28,266 bases of DNA. Source: Pleurobrachia bachei (taxonomy: Eukaryota > Ctenophora > Tentaculata > Cydippida > Pleurobrachiidae). Position 1 is the first letter of the stretch; each line of letters starts with the position of its first letter. This document shows positions 21,801-28,266 of this stretch, in pieces. Location: contig AVPN01000062.1 in the NCBI GenBank assembly GCA_000695325.1, positions 42,577-70,842 on the forward strand, written 5' to 3'. Below the pieces are notes generated by a model. The model had not been told where the DNA came from and did no database searches. It was given only the letters and a program-made list of their open reading frames with translations. Both the position numbers and the translations under genes were made by a program.

Positions 21801-24800
21801 AAAATAATCCAATAATGTATAAAATAGTTTGAAAATGTATAAATTGTATAAAATAATTTGAAATGTATAATTTCAGGTACACGGTAAACGTGACGAGTGA
21901 TACTCCGACGACAGTTCAAGTTAGCACATCTAAACCTGATGTGAACCTGAGGATACAGGTTAGAATATTTGATGAAACTTTCCAGTCCCTTCCATAAAAT
22001 GACTTCGCCCTACGCCCAGTCCCATTTATTGTTCAGAATCTTCTTTTTGTTCAGACGATAGGTTTGAATCAGAGTTTTAAGGAACTCAGTTAGTTCATCC
22101 TCACTCCCCCTGTAGATATTTGATGGTGACGACTTGCTTTCCGACACGGAAGGGATTGGCCATATTGTCCTGCCCTGTGTAACATTCTACAGTGATGATG
22201 ATCCTGCGGGAAAGGGCGGCCGGAGGACTCCACAATCTAAACGTGAGGGAGAAGGGAAATCAAAAACAAATGCGACTCTGACCCGAAACGCAACTATCAA
22301 GGATCTAGGTTAAAATACACGCACTTCATGTGGCAATACTTAGATCAATGTCGCCTAAAATACATAGCCTAGACAATATATCATACAAGATTACCTGAAC
22401 TTTTATCCGTGTATAACTGATATTGCATCAACTTAAAATACCCGTCAATCGTTCAGCAGGTTCATTTTTCGTTACCATATAAACCCTCCACTCTTAACAT
22501 TAACAATATAGCCACACTAAGAAAATAGGGTAGGTAAACACAAGGCACAATACATGCAATTGTTATTAAACAGAAATTTCGAGAAACAAACATTGACAAA
22601 CATATGACATACAACATATACTACCTTTTACAGTTATACTGTAGCTGCTGAGTGCTGCTGGCATTTCCTAATTATGTCTCCATGTGCACCTGTTATAGAT
22701 TCTTTACGTGAATACGTGTTGTACATTTTCTTTGTTCGCCTCTCTTTTCCAACTAATGTTCTTTTCTCTCTACCTCTTTTCTCTCTCGGCTCACCCTACC
22801 TCTCTCCCCTCCCCTCTCTCTCCCTCTACTTCTCCCGACGCATATGTCTGCCTCTCTGCACCCTCTCATCATTCTTCAGCCGGCTTCCCTCTTTTTCCCC
22901 TTTCTAACTGAATGACAGGACGTCAATCAGGTGCTAAAAGTGGAGGAACCAAATCCCCTGGAAGAACTCGAGTCGCACCGCCCATACCCGAACCAGATAC
23001 TGGCAGGAAAAAGGTGAGTTTTGACCTTATTTGGGCATGTGACGTCACTACACATTGTGACGTCACAATAACGTCACTACTTACCAATGTGGTTAAGGAA
23101 GGGTTTGTGTTAGGTATGCGCTGACAAGCGCAAAGAAAAGTGCAGCTACTACAAAAGTGTGCCCTCACTTTTGTAGTTGATTTCAGTTTTCACCCCCTCC
23201 CGGCTCCCCATTAGTATACTTGGGTGATTACTTACCTTGTATACCATATACCATAACTTCTGCTATGTTCATGATAAGCCAATTGTAGCCGTCCCCCGGC
23301 CCCTCGCCGTTTCCACTCTGCATCTCGTTATCAACTAGATATACAGCGGTGGTTGGTTCGGGGGTTGAAGGACAGTCGATAGTATAAGTCTGTTCTTCAA
23401 CAGATTCTCTATTAGGGCTAACTGAGCTGATGGTCCCACAGATGGTTTCAGTTTTAGCACCAATTAGTGAAATTGTTGTACCGAGTAGTCGCTCAGAAAC
23501 GACCTTGTAAGAGGATAACCTGATAAAAAGTCAATTAACTACTTGATTTTGCAACTAAAAAAGCTCTATCAGTATTAGGGAGAGCCACCAGATTCAACCA
23601 GATAAGTCGACTTGCACATTACGAATTGTGTGCTTTCTACATACGTGCAGAGACTACTATAAGAAAAGCAAGTCGATTTATCTGGCGGCTCTCCCTGTAG
23701 TTCTATTACACCAACCTGTTAACCACTACCACTTTCAAGACTCTGTAGCCACTGTGCGGTAGTGTGAGCTTGACCCACTCTGGTTGATTGTCAGTATCAG
23801 AGTGGTACATTGTGTTAGTATCACCGTCCAAAGCAAGCGATGCCGGATTATACCAATCACCATGATTATAGGTAGTCCTAGAGGTGGCATCCTTGATAGG
23901 GAGTTTGTGTAGAGAGTCTGCTGACCTGAGAAGAAAGATTAGAAGTATCCCGGGTGGGAATAACATCTTCGCTATAATAGTTGGACGATATTAGGTTAGA
24001 GAAACAGTACCCAATTAATGCACTGGAAGCCAAGCTGTCTACTACAGTCGGACCCCGATTTAACATCTGAACGGTAACCTCGGGGAAAGGGTTTTTCGTT
24101 AAATCGAGGTGTCCACTAAGCTTTCTTATACTAATTTGCGTTAGTATCTCTACTATAACTGTGTTGTTCCACAAATAACAGAAAGAGCAACTATCATAGA
24201 GAACTAGAAGGGAGGGAGAGTAACGCTAAAGAGAGGAGTGCGATTTTTGTTCAGTCTGCGTGTTGTGCTGTCCGGGGAGAGTTAGGTAACACAAAAAAAC
24301 TAGATGGAGCTAGAGAGAGGGTGCGTATTGTTCTGTCCGGGGGAGAGCAAAAAGAGAGTGGAAAAGCTAAGATATTTTTAGAATTTTAGAAAACAGTGGA
24401 AGGGGTTCCTTCGTGTATAAAATACACGATAAGATGTTTCTAAACTCATAAAATCAAGTTTCTATCGTATCATGGTGTGATGATTGCTTGGGATTTCCTT
24501 AATTTCGATGAGCATTCACAAATTAACTATCCCTTCAGAACCATCACTATGTGATCCAAGCGACAGTGCTCCGAGATTCCTGGGCAAAGAACACTTCACC
24601 ATGGCAAGACGTTCTAACTCAACTTCAGGCGAAGGAGGCTGGTGATCAGTGTAAGTAGAAAACACAGATGTGGTTCAGAGACTATTATAAGTTGATAGAT
24701 CAATAATAATATTATACACCTTAGCTTAGTTTTGATATCCAAATATATGATTATTCAGCTTCTTGGTTAAAAGGTACCAACAGTACGGTACCAGTTCACC

Positions 24801-25123
24801 AGTGTCACTTTAAAAAGTTTAAACTTCCAACTACAGAACCCTACCCTTGCTAGAACCTCTCTCCTCGTGCCCCGCAACCAAACAAGACAAATTCACACTG
24901 TTATACTTCGCAGCATCGGAGCGTCCTATGTCAGGGAGCATTCCTGAAGAAAAACCTTCAACGCCAAACAAGAAACGAACGTTGAAGGAAGAGAAGTCTG
25001 ACCCGAAGAAAGTGGCTGGCAAAGCGGGAGGGAAACCTCCCTCACCTGCTTTTGATGAATCAAAACCTTACTGGACGCTGAGAGTTTGTTGTGACTCAGG
25101 TACTGGTGTTTCTGATTATTATT

Positions 25124-25217
<94 letters not shown>

Positions 25218-27100
25218 GCTCTGTCCATCTCTCTTCCTTGGTTCTCCCTCTCACACGACCTCTAGTTAATTACAGTCGGGCCCCGATTTAGGGACACCCT
25301 CGGGGGAAAGGGTTTTGTCCACTAAATCGGGGTGTCCACTAAATGGGGGTGAGCCATATTTGGCACATAAAGACCTATTTTATTCCCAAAATGCTATATT
25401 AAAACTTAAGACACCTCTAACTGTTATATACAATATTCATGTATTGCATGACATGATCATTTATGATGAGAAATAAAAACTATAAAATAATTTTTTCAAA
25501 AAAAATGTGAAAAATTTTCTAAGTTATACCAACCCGTCCGATTTGTGTTTCGAATTGGTGCATCTCATCGCATGTCCCGCTGCTAATTAGACGGTCTGGG
25601 ACGAATCGAAACGTGATCCTCATCGAATCACTTGGTGAACTTGTGATTCAATGGCCCCATGGGGATCATGTATCGGTTCGTTCCAAACTGTCTAATTAGC
25701 AGCACGACATGCTACAAGATTCACTGATTCGAAACACAACTCGGACGTGGTTGGTAGTCCTTTGAAAAATTCAAAAAAATTTCAAAAAAAATTCACAAAA
25801 AAATTTCACAAAAAAAATTCAAAAAATTTTTGGGGGAAAAAAATCCTGTCCCTAAATCGGGGTGTCCCTAAATCGGGGTCCGACTGTAGTTCTCTCCAAC
25901 TATTTCCCTATTCCTGTATGTTCACCTACTAACCGCCCAGAACTAGGTGATGAAGTGATTCTGAGGAGAGATACCCAGAGGGAGGATGAAATGAAGAGTA
26001 TAAAGGCTACCTGGGAAGAACTCCAGCCTGGCCGTGCTGCCAAGGTATACAGTGTGTTTAGGGCTGCCAAAATATGTGGAGAGGTCCCTTGATATCATCT
26101 GTGTATCACACGAAGTCCATTTTCTTGCCCCCATTATAGCCTTAGAATTCTCCCTTCTTTCAGGCCCGGGCACTACGTGAGAAGTACCTAGCGAGAAAAG
26201 CAGAAGAGTCAGCTGACACGGAGTCTGTTAAAGAGGAGGTGGCGGACAAGGTGGGAAAACTGCCAGAAGACCAGGACTCAACAACTGGAGCAGTAGCTGG
26301 TGGAGCCTCAGCAGTCTTCCCGGAAAGTACTCGAGCGGAAACCCCAAAGTTCTATGAGATTCCTGCCTCGTTTAGACCGTATATCAGGTAGGGTTGTTGG
26401 TTGTAAGTTTTCTAGCTATGGTTTCCTGGATGATTTGTCTTTGATAAAACAACAAACCGACATCGTGGTCTCAAACGACACAACCCGATTGTTATATATC
26501 TCACAGATTTGATCAAAATACCCCCCCCCCCTCAACTCAACCCCCAACCTCCCCGTCCCCTCCAGTAATGAATGTGAATACCCGGAACTGTTTGACGAGG
26601 AGAAGCATGAGCAGGTTAGGGAGGAGAGCAAGAACAGGGTCGAGGATTTCCATCAGGAGAGAAGGGATGTGTTGGTAGCTAGAACTGAAGATAGGGCCAC
26701 TAGAAATGAAATGAAGGAGGGTCTCCTGTCAACAGCTGAAACTATGCAGGTCTGTTATGTTCTAACCCTCCCTATACATTTTTACGCACAAAACACAGTC
26801 TAGCTAGGCAAATTTTGATATCAACTGGTATTAGCAGACTATCTTCATATGTACTCTGAAAGATAATTGAAACAGATTGAGTCCTTCTAGAAATGAGATT
26901 ATATGTTCTGTTTTCAGATTGAGCTTGATACTAGGAGGGAAGATATCCTGTCCCTCAGGGATACTCTCCGACAGAAACAGCTGGCTGAGGAGGCAGCACG
27001 TGCAGCGGCCATGGAACCAGATCCGGCATCATCACCCTCGCCTAAACCTGTGTCCGCCAAGAAACCAAAGAGTCCAAAGGGAGCGAAAAAGAAGAAATAG
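9967..27100 (+). CDS. ADGB: Androglobin (calpain-like / permuted globin / IQ protein)
   Basis: Start Met at 9967 (WPEW...EKW motif), stop TAG at 27098-27100. Exons: 9967-~10140, 10210-10299, 10725-10893, 11041-11293, 11376-11465, 11573-11763, 11885-~12027, 12170-12297, 12510-12936, 13035-13227, 13571-13749, 13888-14705, 14809-14940, 16708-16870, 17127-17205, one of 20111-20219+20389-20470 or 21599-21707+21877-21958, 22116-22308, 22919-23013, 24539-24648, 24837-25099, 25941-26044, 26164-26387, 26566-26749, 26918-27100. Together about 1,550 aa (human about 1,670). Order: LFEDPDG..LPxSLK-type N-terminus; calpain-like SGKYAVKLFWMGSWRKIIVDD (11041 exon); lysine-rich linker (12585-12730); globin helices up to DAWTTFSTTII; IQ motif at 14551-14583; then globin A/B helices (LQDSWGKLEGDVLNHG). 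This is the family's permuted order. The end is helical with a Lys-rich tail. Unsure: the exon 1 donor, a doubtful exon at 10466-10577, and the exon at 11885. Confidence 0.92.
10466..10577 (+). other. Doubtful alternative exon in androglobin
   Basis: This stretch has an acceptor (cttcag) and a donor (gtg|gtaata) and is open in one frame (REGPPLRRSLIG...). The flanking exons, ending at 10299 and starting at 10725, are both phase 0. They join directly in frame without it, and including it in phase 0 reaches TAA at about 10571. It may be a poison or alternative exon, or not an exon at all. Confidence 0.35.
10927..11027. repeat. Perfect 101-base palindrome (50-1-50) in an androglobin intron
   Basis: 10927-10976 is the exact reverse complement of 10978-11027, with a single A at 10977 between them. 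It lies in the intron between the exons ending at 10893 and starting at 11041, only 13 bases before the acceptor. In RNA it would form a 50-bp stem with almost no loop, next to the splice site. Confidence 0.95.
12585..12733 (+). other. Lysine/glutamate-rich low-complexity linker in androglobin
   Basis: About 50 residues made almost only of K, E, D and G (EKKKEGGKPKKDEKDKGEKK and onward), encoded by purine-rich AAG/GAG codons inside the 12510-12936 exon. Likely a disordered charged linker between the calpain-like part and WIEMKQFL. A vertebrate-like linker occupies the corresponding place as far as I recall. Confidence 0.7.
14278..16440. repeat. 1,056-bp inverted repeat (foldback) with 51-base loop
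   Basis: 14278-15333 and 15385-16440 are reverse complements (paired positions sum to 30718). Every stretch I compared matched, and the loop is 15334-15384. The right arm therefore holds antisense copies of the last 428 bases of the androglobin globin/IQ exon (14278-14705) and of the whole 14809-14940 exon. An antisense open frame at 16009-16443 is just the mirror of that exon. Confidence 0.95.
16441..16677 (+). repeat. Third, forward copy of 15174-15410
   Basis: 237 bases repeat 15174-15410 directly (offset 1,267), including the loop. The sequence then continues into unique intron (aattgtaattatg) and the exon at 16708. It abuts the end of the inverted arm with no clear microhomology. Confidence 0.95.
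16905..17060. repeat. Imperfect direct repeat in an androglobin intron
   Basis: Two roughly 70-base repeats share aagttgttaaat, gggaagt, aagtaacgatt and gttgagaag motifs. A 'ctttcccatttaac' motif in the complementary sense lies between and after them. Local duplication; no function seen. Confidence 0.6.
18559..18622. repeat. Stem-loop with 20-base arms
   Basis: 18559-18578 (aagtgtaagcgaaactaaaa) pairs with 18603-18622 with one mismatch, around a 24-base loop. It is intronic; possibly a small MITE end or a structured RNA. Confidence 0.7.
18740..18835. repeat. (CT)n microsatellite
   Basis: Imperfect CT/CTTT run about 160 bases upstream of the GPCR start codon. Confidence 0.9.
18993..19976 (+). 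CDS. Class A (rhodopsin-like) GPCR, intronless, nested in an androglobin intron
   Basis: Uninterrupted 327-residue frame. An N-glycosylation site (N-S-T) follows the start Met, then seven hydrophobic segments: TM1 about 14-37, TM2 about 50-72, TM3 about 92-117 with the conserved Cys in AFCNIW, TM4 about 134-155, TM5 about 182-208, TM6 about 228-250, TM7 about 266-290 with NPCIYY (NPxxY). The DRY position reads T-R-T-Y. The C-tail is Ser/Thr-rich. It would be a plasma-membrane receptor; the ligand is unknown, and a peptide or amine receptor of an invertebrate-specific expansion is plausible. It lies on the same strand as androglobin, between the exons at 17205 and 20111. A near-identical copy that lost its start lies 1,486 bases downstream. 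Confidence 0.9.
   Translation: MNSTTPTTTLSYLPLVDNFLGTFLLFCLLFGVPSNFATFIYFKKRLFRDKSSSSTLYAFITATDTLTCFLASPVIITLYRDRRPGLFASNAFCNIWGPFWEAQPYFSVFLVLLLSGTRTYCLVKPLAVPPSKRTLTTIIAGYYVFLLTRFIAGSQLAGSYTYSAIDGYPFNHIVSEWFRYWDVVAAITLLSLPILPVTTCCAVSVISVRRSQRLSEVSRRKVRATNTIIILTCLYIICNVPVVLNNVRLAIIIFKGRDVITNELVRTYSWVTVYILSVVLNATLNPCIYYCRFSRLRKDVSSKIGGRLNFNKNTGVNVATRFSSTSV
20111..20470 (+). CDS. ADGB: Androglobin exon pair, copy A
   Basis: 20111-20219 and 20389-20470 encode STSQLLLPARDFTAAT..., EVKEYYVP, IFRYTVNV and LRIQ, as in vertebrate androglobins. The pair enters in phase 1 and leaves in phase 0. Copy A therefore cannot be spliced ahead of copy B without a frameshift; the two are alternatives. The copies are identical in the coding bases I compared. 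Confidence 0.85.
20273..20384. repeat. AT-rich minisatellite in the small androglobin intron
   Basis: Repeats of about 18-20 bases built on 'tgtataaaataat(cc)'. They fill most of the intron between the two exons of copy A and recur in copy B at about 21761-21872. Confidence 0.75.
20486..21462 (+). pseudogene. 5'-truncated second GPCR copy (no start codon)
   Basis: Same frame as the intact receptor, but the duplication breakpoint removed the first 7 coding bases (ATGAACT). A TGA lies directly upstream in frame (20483-20485), and the frame has no internal Met. All seven membrane segments and the stop are preserved, with only one or two amino-acid changes (for example AGYY to IGYY). Unless a new upstream exon or a non-AUG start is used, it is a very young pseudogene. 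Confidence 0.85.
21599..21958 (+). CDS. ADGB: Androglobin exon pair, copy B
   Basis: 21599-21707 and 21877-21958, the duplicate of 20111-20470. It has the same phases (1 in, 0 out), and the next exon (22116) is phase 0. Either pair therefore gives the same protein, and using both breaks the frame. Confidence 0.85.
22309..22918. other. Androglobin intron, pyrimidine-rich 3' half
   Basis: No gene. 22735-22905 is strongly C/T-rich and acts as a long pyrimidine tract before the acceptor at 22918. Confidence 0.6.
23040..23076. promoter_or_regulatory. Paired CRE-like sites (TGACGTCA)
   Basis: Two perfect TGACGTCA palindromes at 23040-23047 and 23058-23065, then a TAACGTCA at about 23069-23076. 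TGACGTCA is the consensus site of CREB/ATF bZIP factors. They lie in an androglobin intron, downstream of the nested F5/8C-like gene. Function is unproven. Confidence 0.4.
23236..23966 (-). CDS. Secreted F5/8C (galactose-binding-like) lectin-type protein, nested antisense in an androglobin intron
   Basis: Two phase-matched minus-strand exons: 23966-23716 (start) and 23519-23236 (acceptor ttatcag, donor gtaagt). They encode about 178 residues. After a signal peptide (MLFPPGILLIFLLRSADS) comes an F5/8C/fucolectin-like fold: N-P-A-S-L-A-L-D-G-D-T-N-T, EWVKLTLP, RVLKVVVVNR, two Cys (ETIC, IDC), and a closing IAEVMVYG. Such domains bind sugars or lipids outside the cell. The last exon ends in phase 1, so more coding exons should follow toward 23200 and below. 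I could not identify them. The whole gene lies between androglobin exons 22919-23013 and 24539-24648, on the other strand. Confidence 0.75.
23577..23696. mobile_element. Small terminal-inverted-repeat element in the F5/8C intron
   Basis: The left end agggagagccaccagat...gtcgacttgc (23577-23615) is mirrored by 23668-23696. The only differences are a 10-base insertion in the left arm, which repeats ccagat, and two mismatches. 120 bases in all, MITE-like, inside the 23520-23715 intron. No clear target duplication. Confidence 0.55.
24045..24120. mobile_element. Truncated pogo/Tigger-like element (copy 2)
   Basis: Begins CAGTCGGACCCCGATTTAA after TA (24043-24044) and continues with 'ctcggggaaagg' and 'cgaggtgtccactaa' as in the other copies. 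No matching right end was found, so it is a one-ended remnant. It sits just upstream of the F5/8C-like gene's start. Confidence 0.7.
25125..25222. repeat. (CT)n microsatellite
   Basis: About 98 bases of almost pure CT just after an androglobin donor site (25100). Confidence 0.95.
25273..25886. mobile_element. 614-bp pogo/Tigger-like non-autonomous element (copy 3)
   Basis: Starts CAGTCGGGCCCCGATTTAGG and ends AATCGGGGTCCGACTG, flanked by TA (25271-25272 and 25887-25888). The interior is A-rich and has a large imperfect palindrome at about 25530-25745: 'ctgctaattagac' and 'gtctaattagcag' face each other, as do gtgtttcgaat and ttcgaaacac. No transposase. It lies in an androglobin intron. Confidence 0.82.
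26521..26531. repeat. Poly(C) run
   Basis: Eleven C in a row in the pyrimidine tract of an androglobin intron, a site prone to sequencing length errors. Confidence 0.9.
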
Positions 27101-27716
27101 ACAGAGAGATTTTATCGGATGGAGAGAGAAGGACTACGTTTTTGTACATACACAACTGTAGATAAATTACATTATATTATCAACTCAGAAACATTTTATT
27201 CTGGTCCTCTTTCTATACCATTCAGTCTCCTAATCCCTGTCCCATCACCACCTAAACCACCTTGCTAACTTTCTATCTTTTTCCTAGCAGTAGCATTTAT
27301 AATGGCCAGACCTTATCGACCTGTGTGCCGGAGAAAGTACCGTATTGAGATGGATTGCAATTCAGCTCGGTGAATGGTTAGGTGTGGCGATAGGATGATC
27401 ACACAGCGGGGTGCTGTTACTCAACAAGCGGTGTGTGTTTAGAATATATTCCGTGCGGTGTATTACAATTTCCACTTCACTTCACCAGGTATGTAATGAC
27501 TTCCATATGTGCATTAGTAGCCGGAAACTGTCGACCTAATAGTTGTCATGAACAGATCGCCATACAGAGCGAGTCTCTCTATTAGAGAGTGTCAAGTGTG
27601 TGTCTAGTGTTTCCCTGTCCGATCAGTAACCATGGCCTTGTGTGTCCTGGGTAAAACTAACAATCACATCATATTGTGTTTGTCTTGTGCCGCAGCAAAC
27701 ACCGCCTCTCTCTCTG

Positions 27717-27759
<43 letters not shown>

Positions 27760-28266
27760 CTCTCTCTCTCTCTCTCTTTCTATCTATCTATCTATCTCTC
27801 TCTCTTTCTATCTATTTATCTATCTCTCTCACTCTCTCTCTCTCTCTCACTCTCTCTCTCTCTCAGTCTCATTCTTACTGTCTATTTTTCAATCTCCCTC
27901 TCTTTCTTTCTCTTTGAACAGGTGTTTTGCAAAAACATTGCGTCAGACAGGGGCACATCATCCACTAGTGTGCTTTTCTCACCTGTTGTGTGCTAAAGAA
28001 ACTCTTACTGTGCCATTGTCAAATTTGTCAGCTTTACTTTAATATGTTTGTTTTTCCTTAAACTACAATCTTTGAACGTCTTGCAATATCAATTTAATGA
28101 GATTTAACACACATAGTGTGTATGTGACCTTGGCGGGGGACATAATGAACGTGATTTTCCTTTCTAGTGTGATGCTAGGGGAGGAAGGGGCGCCGCCGTA
28201 AAGAAGGGTGTTTGGACACGGGTAGAAAAAGTCGTCGTTTCTAGCTTTCGCCTTGCGGCTTCATTC
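27101..28266. other. 3' flank of androglobin, no gene recognised
   Basis: Presumed 3' UTR, then spacer. I found no clear AATAAA close to the stop. A 23-codon frame opens at 27301 (MARPYRPVC...), which could be a first exon but has nothing recognisable. The last 120 bases are GC-rich and unassigned. Confidence 0.4.
27706..27864. repeat. (CT)n/(CTAT)n microsatellite
   Basis: About 160 bases of CT with interspersed TATC units. The open frames across it are artefacts of the repeat. Confidence 0.95.

Larger units (their letters stand above)
20486..21973 (+). repeat. Tandem duplication unit B
   Basis: A 1,488-base direct copy of 19000-20485, starting caacaacacc directly after gat and ending atatttgat at 21973. 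The promoter-side sequence of the GPCR was not duplicated. Confidence 0.95.

Noticed and set aside
27632-28042. Ser/Leu-repeat proteins over the CT tract
   Set aside because: A CT microsatellite read as (SL)n in several frames; no exon signals that fit.
1-28266. tRNA, rRNA and CRISPR features
   Set aside because: I looked for GGTTCRANYCC-type B boxes, rRNA motifs and regularly spaced direct repeats on both strands and saw none that stood up.

Overview
The window is animal nuclear DNA. Genes are split by short GT-AG introns, and I built the models by matching reading phase across the junctions. The encoded proteins (HERC2-type HECT tail, NEK8-type kinase with RCC1 repeats, androglobin, class A GPCR, sushi and F5/8C-type secreted proteins) are metazoan. 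The style of the intronless GPCR (a TRT-Y triplet where DRY is expected) reminds me of cnidarian receptors, so a cnidarian or another early-branching marine invertebrate is my best guess. It is only a guess.

Layout: 162-299 (+) last coding exon of a HERC2-like E3 ligase. 300-2242 repeat-rich spacer with a small TA-flanked pogo/Tigger-like MITE. 2243-3115 (-) secreted protein with a sushi/CCP exon, divergent from 3539-5254 (+), an unrecognised gene with an EF-hand-like segment. 5455-9625 (+) NEK8-like kinase, whose last RCC1 exons lie in a 1.1-1.2 kb tandem duplication. 9967-27100 (+) an almost complete androglobin gene: calpain-like part, lysine-rich linker, circularly permuted globin split by an IQ motif, long C-terminal part. 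Its introns hold a same-strand GPCR gene, an opposite-strand F5/8C-type gene, several palindromes and two pogo-like elements. 27101-28266 is non-coding as far as I can see.

Functionally, NEK8 is ciliary, and androglobin is linked to cilia and sperm flagella in vertebrates. They are about 340 bases apart on the same strand.

The unusual content is structural. (1) In RCC1 copy 1, bases 8024-8073 are the base-by-base complement, NOT the reverse complement, of 9132-9181 in copy 2. This is a 50-base exact match in an orientation that antiparallel DNA chemistry cannot produce, and it puts stop codons in the exon. (2) Androglobin carries a foldback rearrangement: a 26-bp natural hairpin was apparently extended by copying 1,030 bp back in inverse orientation, after which the sequence jumped forward and re-copied 237 bp. 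(3) A perfect 101-base palindrome (50+1+50) lies in another androglobin intron. (4) A 1,486/1,488-bp tandem duplication carries the GPCR and two androglobin exons. It removed the second GPCR's start codon and left two exon pairs that cannot both be spliced in frame. Assembly or data-processing artefact is a live explanation for (1), and possible for (2) to (4).
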